Of a stretch of DNA of 27,923 nt, positions 1 to 6,798 are shown piece by piece (the stretch's first letter is position 1; each line of letters starts with the position of its first letter). A program made the position numbers and the translations under genes. The notes below the pieces were generated by a model. It had not been told where the DNA came from. It worked only from the letters and a program-made list of their open reading frames with translations, and did not search any database. Source of the stretch: a candidate division WWE3 bacterium UBA1397 (GTDB lineage Bacteria; Patescibacteriota; WWE3; UBA101185; UBA10185); NCBI GenBank assembly GCA_002305205.1, contig DBQJ01000027.1, positions 2,942-30,864 of the forward strand. Reading direction: 5' to 3'.

Positions 1-747
1 CAGGATCTTTTTTGATTCATCGCTCTCACAGAAAACATAATAAAATTTATTCTCTGAGAGAAGATAGTATACGAAAGCAACAGGCCACACATGGTGTATC
101 TGAAAAAATGCTTCTGTATAAGCTATCGCCTGCAATGAACCGCTAAGATGATAAAGTGCTGCCATTTTGTATTCATGGCTTGTGTTTCCAGGAGGGACCC
201 AGTTACCACGATGTGTTTTTAGGTCCAGTATTATGAAAGGACCATAATGGCTATCGAGAACCCCATCTGATATAAGATCCGGGCGAATCTTTTGTATCTT
301 ATCTACTGGTATAGGTCTGATCTGATCCATAACAGTGATAAAGTTGAAACCAAATATTCTCCGAGTACTCCCATACTCAATTAAACTTGGTTTCTCTTTG
401 TTTCCCATTGATTCCCAATAGTTGGATATGCATTTCCATCCTATAGCGGAGTATTTCTTCCCCTCCTCTACATTTTTATAAAGAAATATCGAGTCATGGA
501 TTGTTAATGCATTTTTCCATCTTAGAAACCACGCTTTTTGTGCAGTTTCTAAGCTTTTATAAAAATAAGGCCTTCCCCCATCTTTAGGTCTTCTCCTTTC
601 CATAAAAGCTATGAATTCGTGGACTTCTTTCCCGCACAGCAGCGGGTATGTGATATATTCCTTGTACCCAAGGATATACCTCATATACCAGAAGTAAGGG
701 CATCTTAAGAATGCCCCAATAGATGACATTGAATTAGGGCGTCCCAT
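1..747 (-). CDS. PD-(D/E)XK superfamily nuclease (RecB/Cas4-like), partial
   Basis: 249 codons are visible from the ATG at 747; the 3' end lies beyond the left edge of the window. The N-terminus has the pattern typical of the RecB/Cas4-like PD-(D/E)XK family: a CPY motif at Cys16 followed by WYMRY, and GKEVHEF with His43. Later come GFNFITVMDQI (residues 133-143, candidate metal ligand Asp141), ILDLKTH (173-179, Asp175 and Lys177) and a QAIAY motif (206-210). These fit a metal-dependent DNA exonuclease or endonuclease fold. Whether a C-terminal Fe-S cysteine cluster (as in Cas4 or AddB) exists cannot be seen. The start is supported by a strong Shine-Dalgarno at 750-760, unlike most neighbours. 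By hand count about half of the first 50 codons end in G or C, against under a third in the next gene, which hints at a foreign or phage origin. Confidence 0.75.
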   Translation of the reverse strand, partial: MGRPNSMSSIGAFLRCPYFWYMRYILGYKEYITYPLLCGKEVHEFIAFMERRRPKDGGRPYFYKSLETAQKAWFLRWKNALTIHDSIFLYKNVEEGKKYSAIGWKCISNYWESMGNKEKPSLIEYGSTRRIFGFNFITVMDQIRPIPVDKIQKIRPDLISDGVLDSHYGPFIILDLKTHRGNWVPPGNTSHEYKMAALYHLSGSLQAIAYTEAFFQIHHVWPVAFVYYLLSENKFYYVFCESDESKKIL

Positions 748-749
748 AT

Positions 750-760
750 CCTCCTCCTTT
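750..760 (-). promoter_or_regulatory. Strong Shine-Dalgarno for the nuclease gene
   Basis: Read on the minus strand this is AAAGGAGGAGG, with its GGAGG core 5 nt before the ATG at 747. It fixes the start codon. It is one of only a few clear ribosome-binding sites in the window. Confidence 0.75.
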
Positions 761-811
761 CCGCAGGTTTGTTTTAAAGGTACTTCTTACCTGGATACTA
801 ACAAAATGTAC

Positions 812-817
812 TACAAT
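812..817 (+). promoter_or_regulatory. -10 box TACAAT, leaderless type
   Basis: TACAAT ends 8 nt before the ATG at 826 and no Shine-Dalgarno follows. The transcript should therefore start at or next to the start codon. Confidence 0.45.
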
Positions 818-825
818 AGTAAAAT

Positions 826-1533
826 ATGAAGGATATAATTAGGAATATACGAAAAGATCTAAAAATTGCTTCAGATAAGAAGTATTTAAATACATTCCAA
901 AGGTTTTTTAAAGAGAAAGTTAAGTGCTACGGTATAAACAGTACAAATACAGTGAAATTAATGAAAAAGTATTATCCCCGTATATCTGTAATGAATAAAA
1001 AAGATATATTCAGTATATGCAATGAATTATATAGTTCTAATTATTGCGAAGAAGCATTCATCTCTACAGGATGGTTATCCAGATTAGATAATTTATATAC
1101 CATGGCTGATTTAAATATATTCAGATCGTGGATAAATAAATACATAGATAACTGGGCTAAATGTGACGGTTTCTGTTGCGGAGTAATATCAAAATATTTG
1201 GATAAATACCCATCTCAGATTAAGCAGGTAATTAAATGGTCTTTATCTAAAAATAAATGGATGAGAAGGGCATCTGCTGTATCGTTAGTTACAGGAGCAA
1301 GAAAAGGCCTTTATCTTAAAGAAGTATTTACTGTATCTGATATCCTGCTGGAAGATAATGAAGACATGGTACAGAAAGGATATGGCTGGTTGCTAAAGGA
1401 AGCAAGCAGAAAGAATGAGGACCAAATATTTAAATATATATTAAAAAATAAAGATAGGATGCCAAGAACCTCATTAAGATATGCAATTGAACTGATGGAT
1501 AAAGATAAAAAGATAGTAGCTATGAGAAGATAG
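826..1533 (+). CDS. DNA alkylation repair protein, AlkD family
   Basis: 235 residues, the usual size for AlkD-like HEAT-repeat DNA glycosylases (about 230-240). The protein is all-helical, with family-like segments: a tryptophan and aspartate pair in NWAKCDGFC (about 109-117), KWMRRASAVSL (about 145-155), KGYGWLLKEASRK (about 183-195) and the terminal RMPRTSLRYAIE (211-222). AlkD enzymes excise N3- and N7-alkylated purines without base flipping. That function is inferred from the family and not from individually verified catalytic residues. The gene has its own SD-less start at 826. It runs convergently into the YvlD-like gene with only 3 bp between stops. The start is supported by the upstream TACAAT box. 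Confidence 0.8.
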   Translation: MKDIIRNIRKDLKIASDKKYLNTFQRFFKEKVKCYGINSTNTVKLMKKYYPRISVMNKKDIFSICNELYSSNYCEEAFISTGWLSRLDNLYTMADLNIFRSWINKYIDNWAKCDGFCCGVISKYLDKYPSQIKQVIKWSLSKNKWMRRASAVSLVTGARKGLYLKEVFTVSDILLEDNEDMVQKGYGWLLKEASRKNEDQIFKYILKNKDRMPRTSLRYAIELMDKDKKIVAMRR

Positions 1534-1547
1534 CATCTATTTTGCTA
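1531..1547. terminator. Small hairpin between convergent stops
   Basis: A 5-bp inverted repeat, TAGCA and TGCTA, with a 7-nt loop. It contains the stop codons of both convergent genes (1531-1533 and 1537-1539). It is short and AT-rich and so could be chance, but similar hairpins sit at other convergent junctions in the window. Confidence 0.25.
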
Positions 1548-1872
1548 AGGAAGATAAAAACGAGTTAACAACCGATACAAGTATTCCAAAGAGAAGCGCT
1601 GCTACTATACTATCCACCTGAAATCCCGACACCAATGATGCTGTAATAATTACCATTAAAGCATTAATAAGAAGATAAAATACACCTAAGGTTAGAATTG
1701 TTACGGGAAGAGTAAGAATAACTAGTATCGGTTTAATAAACATATTTAGAAAACCCAATACTAAAGCAACTATAAGGGCTGTTTTCCATGAATCAACAGT
1801 TACTCCGGGAATTATGTAAGCCGCTGTAAACACAGAAAGAGTAGAGGCAACTAATCTTAGTATTAACTTCAT
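1537..1872 (-). CDS. YvlD / phage-holin-4 family membrane protein
   Basis: 111 residues, almost wholly hydrophobic, with four predicted membrane helices (about 5-22, 28-46, 50-73 and 83-105). The conserved pattern GFLNMFIKPILVILTLPVTI and the LGVFYLLINALMV stretch are characteristic of the PF04020 family (YvlD-like, often labelled phage holin family 4). Despite the label, this family is widespread on chromosomes and is not evidence of a prophage. Its function is unknown, perhaps envelope stress. The start at 1872 is supported by TATTAT (1879-1884, minus strand) exactly 6 nt upstream, with no Shine-Dalgarno. Confidence 0.85.
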   Translation of the reverse strand: MKLILRLVASTLSVFTAAYIIPGVTVDSWKTALIVALVLGFLNMFIKPILVILTLPVTILTLGVFYLLINALMVIITASLVSGFQVDSIVAALLFGILVSVVNSFLSSLAK

Positions 1873-1878
1873 AAGGTA

Positions 1879-1884
1879 ATAATA
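1879..1884 (-). promoter_or_regulatory. -10 box TATTAT, leaderless type
   Basis: On the minus strand TATTAT is followed by 6 nt and then the ATG at 1872, with no ribosome-binding site between. Confidence 0.55.
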
Positions 1885-1923
1885 GATGTATTAGCAAAAA
1901 ATATCAAACTATATTAAATATTC

Positions 1924-1953
1924 TTGTATTTATGATAAATACATAGTTATACT
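1924..1953 (+). promoter_or_regulatory. Promoter for the GH1 gene, leaderless type
   Basis: TTGTAT (1924-1929) and TATACT (1948-1953) are separated by 18 nt. The ATG at 1960 follows after 6 nt, so the mRNA probably begins at the start codon. Confidence 0.6.
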
Positions 1954-1959
1954 ATCTGT

Positions 1960-3138
1960 ATGAAATTTCCAGAGGGATTTACTTGGGGTACAGCCATGTC
2001 TGCCCATCAAATAGAAGGCAATGATAAAAATTGTGATTGGTGGGATTGGGAGTTGGAAAGACAGGGAAAGTATAAATACCCGTTAGAAAAATCAGGGGAT
2101 GCATGCAGATCATATGAAATGTATGACGAAGATTTTTCTTTGTGTGAGAAGTTAAACAATGGCGCGGTACGAATTTCACTGGCTTGGAATAGAATAGAAC
2201 CTAAAAAAGGAGAATATGACGAGAAAGAAATAAAACATTATAAAGATGTATTGATTTCTGCAAAGAAGCACAACTTAAAAGTACATCTCACGCTGCACCA
2301 TTTCACATCACCTTCCTGGCTTTCAAAAGAGGGAGGTTGGTTAAATAATAGATCCGCAATCCATTTTGAAAGATATGCAAAAAAATGCGCTATGGAATTT
2401 TCAGATTATGTAGAAAATATAAGTACAATAAATGAACCGCAGGTATATGCTCTAATGTCATATGTTAACGGAACATGGCCTCCAAATAGAAAAAATATTT
2501 TTTATTCACTATTGGTACAAATAAATTTCTTACGAGCTCATAAAAAAGCATATAAAGCAATTAAAAAGATAAAAAATATACCTGTTGGAATTGTTAAAAA
2601 TATAGTATGGTACGACAAGCATCCTAAATCCGGTAATTGGCTGGATAAAATAACAGCAAAGATATTATTTTGGCTTAACTGTGATTTCTTTCTTGATCCT
2701 ATAAAAAAACAATTGGATTTTATTGGTCTAAACTATTATTTCACAACATTCATATCCAATTTGAAAAAAAGGAATATTGATGATTTTAATAGTGATTTGG
2801 GATGGTGGATTAATCCTGATGGATTATTTAACGTATTAAAGCATCTTAGGAAATATGATCTGCCAATATATATAACAGAGAATGGAGTTGCAGACAGCAA
2901 AGACTCCATCAGAGAAAGATTTATAAAGATAATGCTCTTATCTTGTTTAAAAGCAATAGAAGAAAAAGTAAATCTAAAGGGATATTTCTATTGGTCTCTT
3001 TTGGATAATTATGAATGGCATGAGGGGTATTGGCCTAAATTTGGGTTATGTGAAATTGATAAGAATACATACGAACGTATTCCAAGAAAATCTTTCTATT
3101 ACTATTCAAATATATGCAAAAATAATGAAATAATATAG
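1960..3138 (+). CDS. Glycoside hydrolase family 1 (beta-glucosidase-like)
   Basis: 392 residues, shorter than the usual 440-470 of GH1. The hallmarks are in order: FTWGTAMSAHQIEG (7-20, with His16 and Gln17 of the sugar subsite), LAWNRIEPKKG (74-84), LHHFTSPSWL (112-121), TINEP (156-160, acid/base Glu159), ITENG (305-309, nucleophile Glu307) and LLDNYEWHEGYWPKFGL (347-363, aglycone and sugar-binding loop). Both catalytic glutamates are present, so the enzyme should be an active retaining beta-glycosidase. There is no signal peptide, which suggests cytoplasmic hydrolysis of imported beta-glucosides or oligosaccharides. The next gene starts 10 nt downstream and is another glycosidase; a ROK sugar kinase follows, giving a small glycan-use locus. 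The sugar specificity cannot be read from sequence alone. Confidence 0.93.
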   Translation: MKFPEGFTWGTAMSAHQIEGNDKNCDWWDWELERQGKYKYPLEKSGDACRSYEMYDEDFSLCEKLNNGAVRISLAWNRIEPKKGEYDEKEIKHYKDVLISAKKHNLKVHLTLHHFTSPSWLSKEGGWLNNRSAIHFERYAKKCAMEFSDYVENISTINEPQVYALMSYVNGTWPPNRKNIFYSLLVQINFLRAHKKAYKAIKKIKNIPVGIVKNIVWYDKHPKSGNWLDKITAKILFWLNCDFFLDPIKKQLDFIGLNYYFTTFISNLKKRNIDDFNSDLGWWINPDGLFNVLKHLRKYDLPIYITENGVADSKDSIRERFIKIMLLSCLKAIEEKVNLKGYFYWSLLDNYEWHEGYWPKFGLCEIDKNTYERIPRKSFYYYSNICKNNEII

Positions 3139-3148
3139 ATACTAAATT

Positions 3149-4231
3149 ATGTTTTTTAAAAGAAAACTTACTTTAAAAAAAGAATCAAAGAAAGCATCTA
3201 AGTTAGTAAAGCAACTCATATCATTTAAATTAGTAAGAATAATATTAATTGCATTATTATTTATACTTCTTTTTCCCTTTGTAATATTTTTTATTCACAG
3301 ACCTAAACCTGCAGACAATATCAGATACGGAGTAAATTATAGCGATAAATATGCCAGAGATCTGGGATTAGATTGGAAATACGTATATACACAAATATTA
3401 GATGATCTTAAAGCAAAAAATATACGAATAGTAGCTTACTGGGATGATATTGAAAAAGACAAGGATAAATATGATTACTCCAATATAATATGGCAGATAG
3501 AAGAAGCACAGAAAAGAGATGTAGATATTATATTAACGTTAGGAAGGAAAGTGCCTAGATACCCTGAATGTTTTGAACCTGACTGGTGGAAAGAATTAGA
3601 TTCTAAGAATACAAAAGAAATGGAATTACTTGAGTATGTTAGAAATACAGTAGAAGAACTAAAGAAATATGAAGCCGTAAAAATCTGGCAGGTAGAAAAT
3701 GAACCATTCTTCCCATTCGGAGTTTGTGAGAAAACAGATAAGGATGTTTTGGAAAATGAAATAAAGATAGTAAGACAGTATGATCCCACCAGACCTATTC
3801 TTGTCCAAGACAGCGGAGAAGGGGGATTTTGGTACCCAACATATGCTTTGGGGGATTACTTGGGCATATCTATGTATAGGAAAATCTGGTATGACTTCTG
3901 GGGTTTATTTATGGGTAATTTTATATATTTCCAGTATCCTTTAGCCCACTGGACTTATAAAATAAAAGCTGATTTGGTCGGAATTCCTATGGAATATATT
4001 ATTGTTACGGAGTTACAAGCAGAACCATGGGGTCCGGTAATAAACTCCCTTCTTCCTCAGAAAGATAAAGATATGACTATGTCCAGAAATGATTTTATAG
4101 ATACCCTTAATTATGCCCAAAAAGCAGGTTTTGACCGTATGTATTTTTGGGGAGTAGAGTGGTGGTATTGGGAAAAAGAAATGAATAACAATAGTTTTTT
4201 TTGGAATACATCAAAAGCTATTTTTCAATAA
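3149..4231 (+). CDS. Membrane-anchored clan GH-A glycoside hydrolase
   Basis: 360 residues. A basic N-terminus is followed by one membrane helix (about 29-49), and the rest should lie outside the membrane as a TIM barrel. RYGVNYSDKYARDLG (59-73) and IRIVAYWDDIEKDK (92-105) resemble the first strands of GH5/GH42-like barrels. VENEP (182-186) supplies the likely acid/base Glu185 and VTELQAEPW (286-294) the likely nucleophile Glu288. FWGVEWWYW (333-341) resembles the last strand and aromatic platform. The exact GH family is uncertain. The inferred role is extracellular cutting of a polysaccharide or glycoconjugate to feed the upstream GH1. Its 3' end overlaps the convergent ROK kinase gene by 14 bp. 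Confidence 0.75.
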   Translation: MFFKRKLTLKKESKKASKLVKQLISFKLVRIILIALLFILLFPFVIFFIHRPKPADNIRYGVNYSDKYARDLGLDWKYVYTQILDDLKAKNIRIVAYWDDIEKDKDKYDYSNIIWQIEEAQKRDVDIILTLGRKVPRYPECFEPDWWKELDSKNTKEMELLEYVRNTVEELKKYEAVKIWQVENEPFFPFGVCEKTDKDVLENEIKIVRQYDPTRPILVQDSGEGGFWYPTYALGDYLGISMYRKIWYDFWGLFMGNFIYFQYPLAHWTYKIKADLVGIPMEYIIVTELQAEPWGPVINSLLPQKDKDMTMSRNDFIDTLNYAQKAGFDRMYFWGVEWWYWEKEMNNNSFFWNTSKAIFQ

Positions 4232-4244
4232 TCTTAGAAATAGC
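4217..4244. terminator. Hairpin at convergent gene ends (GH and ROK)
   Basis: A perfect 7-bp inverted repeat, GCTATTT (4217-4223) and AAATAGC (4238-4244). It is flanked by A runs, so each strand sees a T-rich tail on one side. The stop codons of both convergent genes lie within it. It is a plausible weak bidirectional terminator. Confidence 0.35.
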
Positions 4245-5057
4245 AAAAAATCCTCCCCTTATTCCTGACTCATCACCAAAGGCGGATTTTCTTATCTCAG
4301 GAACAGGAAAGAAGGTCATTTTGCTCATTTGTTCAGTCAGAGAAGCATAAATAAAATCAAATTTCTGAGATAAACCTCCTCCAATTACTATGATTTCAGG
4401 AGACCACATGGCTATCAAATTGTTTATACCGCAGGCAAGATGTTTAGCGTAGTCATCCCATATAGCATCATCAGAACAGTCTTCAGGTTTCATTTTATAT
4501 ATTTCTTCAAAAGCTTGTCCTGAAGTATATGCCTGAAGACACCCCTTCTGACCGCATACAGGGCATTCTCTTCCTCCCTCTAGTATTATTTGATGCCCCG
4601 GTTCCTGGAAATAATATGATGGATCCGCACTTTTGTGTGCTATTCTGCATCCCCCGACACCTGTACTTAATGTTAGATAGCAAACAATATCAAATTCTTT
4701 ACCTGATCCTCCTACAGCTTCTCCATAACCCGCTAATAATGCATCATTTTCAACAAATACTTCTTTGTATTCAAGACAATCCTGTAAGAATGATTCGTAA
4801 GCAAGACCGTTTAACTGGGGATAAAGATTCATTTTAAAGAAAGAACCGCTGAATCTATTGATAATTCCCGGTACTCCCAATACAGCAGATTGAATAGGTT
4901 CTCCACCGGATACCTTAAATACCGACTCTTTTATGTTTTTTTTCTGTTCTGTTAGGTCTGGAGATGTGGGGAATTTTGTAATATCAACAATACTTTTTAA
5001 ATCCCTGGATGAAGCAACCCTAGTATTGGATTTTCCTATATCAATTGATAAATACAT
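4218..5057 (-). CDS. ROK-family sugar kinase (glucokinase-like)
   Basis: 279 residues with ROK signatures: the ATP phosphate-1 loop SIDIGKSNTRVA (4-15), VENDA (102-106, catalytic Asp105), LSTGVGG (130-136), EPGH (152-155) and the zinc motif CPVCGQKGC (165-173), with His155 as the other likely ligand. ROK proteins of this size without a DNA-binding N-terminus are kinases for glucose, fructose, N-acetylglucosamine or N-acetylmannosamine. The EPGH motif favours a hexose or HexNAc kinase. Next to two glycosidases, the simplest reading is phosphorylation of the released monosaccharide. The start at 5057 has CATATC 6 nt upstream and no Shine-Dalgarno. Confidence 0.88.
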   Translation of the reverse strand: MYLSIDIGKSNTRVASSRDLKSIVDITKFPTSPDLTEQKKNIKESVFKVSGGEPIQSAVLGVPGIINRFSGSFFKMNLYPQLNGLAYESFLQDCLEYKEVFVENDALLAGYGEAVGGSGKEFDIVCYLTLSTGVGGCRIAHKSADPSYYFQEPGHQIILEGGRECPVCGQKGCLQAYTSGQAFEEIYKMKPEDCSDDAIWDDYAKHLACGINNLIAMWSPEIIVIGGGLSQKFDFIYASLTEQMSKMTFFPVPEIRKSAFGDESGIRGGFFAISKIIEK

Positions 5058-5131
5058 ATTACTGATATGATATATTAAATAATCTAAAAGCGCATTAAGA
5101 TACTGTTATTTTAAAATAGTACTATTAATAA

Positions 5132-5137
5132 TATAAT
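5132..5137 (+). promoter_or_regulatory. -10 box TATAAT, leaderless type
   Basis: A perfect TATAAT ends exactly 6 nt before the ATG at 5144. There is no Shine-Dalgarno. Confidence 0.6.
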
Positions 5138-5143
5138 GTAAAC

Positions 5144-5689
5144 ATGAACACAAAGGGTTTAATAATTCTTCTAGGTATACCCGTACTGACAATTGTATCT
5201 CTCTTGTTTATAAATAATATTGCATTAATGGGGGATCACCCATATCAAACCCAGGAAGATACTTTGCAAAGAGAATCCTCTTACAGCCAGGGTATATCAC
5301 CTAATCAAAAGGAAAACCTAAAAATTCCAACTGATACGGAATTTATAGAATTATTCTTTAATACTATACAAAGCGGAAATATAAATATTGCTTTATCTAT
5401 GATGGATAAATCTACTATTCAAACACAAGATCAGATAGATACTTGGGTTCAACATTTTAATGCCTTTAAAACTGTAAAAGTATTAAATATAGAAGAATCT
5501 GAGAAAGATATCTGGACAGATACTATGCATAAGTTTAAAGTAAATATAGAAGTTGAAATAAAAGATATTGCTAAGGGTGCTACTATTCCAAATTTTGGAT
5601 GGGGCGAGGGGGATAACATTAGGTGGATTACTGTAATAAAAGGAGAGGATGAACTTTGGAGAATAAAAGAAATAGCTACAGGAATGTAG
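5144..5689 (+). CDS. Anchored extracytoplasmic protein, NTF2-like candidate
   Basis: 181 residues. One hydrophobic segment (about 5-26) works as a signal anchor. A low-complexity linker rich in Gln, Ser and Asn (about 34-60) follows, then a compact domain (about 63-181). The domain starts with a helix ending FFNTIQSGNINIALSMM (about 71-87) and ends with several beta strands and LWRIKEIATG. That layout is typical of small NTF2-like or DUF4878-type domains, but I do not recognise a specific family. The start is fixed by the TATAAT box 6 nt upstream. It is transcribed towards the DUF4870 gene, 60 bp away. Confidence 0.6.
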   Translation: MNTKGLIILLGIPVLTIVSLLFINNIALMGDHPYQTQEDTLQRESSYSQGISPNQKENLKIPTDTEFIELFFNTIQSGNINIALSMMDKSTIQTQDQIDTWVQHFNAFKTVKVLNIEESEKDIWTDTMHKFKVNIEVEIKDIAKGATIPNFGWGEGDNIRWITVIKGEDELWRIKEIATGM

Positions 5690-5711
5690 AACTATAAAAG
5701 TATTTATTTTA

Positions 5712-5723
5712 GCTCAATTGAGC
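5712..5723. promoter_or_regulatory. 12-bp perfect palindrome before the DUF4870 gene
   Basis: GCTCAATTGAGC is a perfect palindrome. It lies between the end of the preceding gene and the Shine-Dalgarno AGAAGGAGG (5736-5744) of the DUF4870 gene. A TATAAA box at 5693-5698 lies upstream, so it could be an operator downstream of a promoter or part of a 5' leader. It has no terminator-like T run. Confidence 0.3.
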
Positions 5724-5749
5724 ATGTAAATAATTAGAAGGAGGTTTCT

Positions 5750-6103
5750 ATGGAAGAAAATAATCAGGATGTTCAGTCTACTAAGGATCAAGATAGTACA
5801 GATAAGGGTAAGAATACCGGTATGGCAATAGTTGCCTACCTTATATTTTTTGTTCCTTTACTAACGGATTCAAAGAATGATCCGTTCGTTAAGTTTCATG
5901 TAAAGCAGGGAATTATTTTATTCGCCCTGGGAGTTATTAATTTTATTATTTCTTTCATAATTCCATTTTGGGCATTTGTTTCTCCGTTGGTTAGTGTAGC
6001 TTCACTCGTCCTTATAATTATAGGTATTATAAACGCAGCAAATGGAAAACAAGAATATTTACCTGTAATAGGTAAATATGCGGAAAAGTTCCTAAAGTTT
6101 TAA
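5750..6103 (+). CDS. DUF4870 / Tic20-like membrane protein
   Basis: 117 residues. A polar, charged N-terminus (about 1-24) is followed by three or so membrane helices. The family pattern is clear: GMAIVAYLIFFVPLL (24-38), then KNDPFVKFHVKQGIILFAL (about 43-61) and a terminal IIGIINAANGKQEYLPVIG (about 90-108). Function is unknown for the family. Translation starts from a strong Shine-Dalgarno (AGAAGGAGG, 5 nt spacing), unlike the leaderless neighbours, so this mRNA has a real 5' leader. That leader may include the palindrome at 5712-5723. Confidence 0.88.
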   Translation: MEENNQDVQSTKDQDSTDKGKNTGMAIVAYLIFFVPLLTDSKNDPFVKFHVKQGIILFALGVINFIISFIIPFWAFVSPLVSVASLVLIIIGIINAANGKQEYLPVIGKYAEKFLKF

Positions 6104-6125
6104 TTAATGTCAGCAGTATAAAAAT

Positions 6126-6782
6126 ATGAAAATAAATAATAGTAAAAAAATAACGTTACTGATTCTTCTGCCTTTGCTAGTTATCGGTGTTACAGGGTGT
6201 ACAAAAAAGAATACTGAAGAAAATATATCAAAAGATAAAAATGTAATACAAAAAACGGAAGAAGTAATTCAGGGGACAGTAGAGGATATTATAGCTAAGG
6301 GAGGTAATGCATCATGTAAGTATGAGATTGATGAAAAGGATGGTGGAAAGATTGAATCTACAGCATATATTGCAGGCAGTAAGTTTAGAACCGATACTAT
6401 TACAGTAGACGCTGACGGTAAAAGACAAGAATTTCATATGGTATCCGATGGAGATTGGTCGTACATTTGGAATGAAGTAGGGGAAAAGGGAGTTAAAGTA
6501 AAATATTCAGATTTAGCACAGGACGAAAACTCCCCTCAGACCAGCAGTCAAGCTATTAGAGAAGCTATGAAAGGAACAATATACGAATGTACTCCTGTAT
6601 TGATAGCTGATCAGTCTAAATTTAATGTACCCTCCGATATTAAGTTTGAAGATATTGGAGAAACAATGAAAGCAATGCAGGAACAAAGTGACAAGATAAT
6701 GAAAGATATGTGTAGTGCCTGTGATCAAATGGAATCAGCTGCTGAGATAGCAAACTGTAAAAAAGATTTAAACTGTCAGTAA
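6126..6782 (+). CDS. Secreted lipoprotein, function unknown
   Basis: 218 residues. A lysine-rich start, a hydrophobic stretch and a lipobox VTGC (Cys25) mark a type II signal peptide, so the mature protein should be lipid-anchored. The body has a beta-rich part (about 60-125: SCKYEIDEKDGGKIESTAYI and later FHMVSDGDWSYIW), reminiscent of small LolA-like or DUF4412-like folds. A cysteine-rich tail holds five cysteines between about residues 154 and 217. I do not recognise a named family. The last 15 bp overlap the end of the convergent elp3 gene. Confidence 0.7.
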   Translation: MKINNSKKITLLILLPLLVIGVTGCTKKNTEENISKDKNVIQKTEEVIQGTVEDIIAKGGNASCKYEIDEKDGGKIESTAYIAGSKFRTDTITVDADGKRQEFHMVSDGDWSYIWNEVGEKGVKVKYSDLAQDENSPQTSSQAIREAMKGTIYECTPVLIADQSKFNVPSDIKFEDIGETMKAMQEQSDKIMKDMCSACDQMESAAEIANCKKDLNCQ

Positions 6783-6798
6783 ATCTAAATACTGATAG
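6759..6798 (-). terminator. Intrinsic terminator at the end of elp3
   Basis: CTGTCAGTA (6773-6781) pairs with TACTGATAG (6790-6798): 9 bp with one G-U pair and an 8-nt loop. On the minus strand the stem is followed by a T-rich run (6772-6759), as expected for rho-independent termination of elp3. The stem lies inside the last codons of both convergent genes. Confidence 0.45.

Noticed and set aside
1537..1872. Prophage marker because of the holin family name
   Set aside because: The family is a common chromosomal YvlD-like membrane protein; no other phage gene lies next to it.
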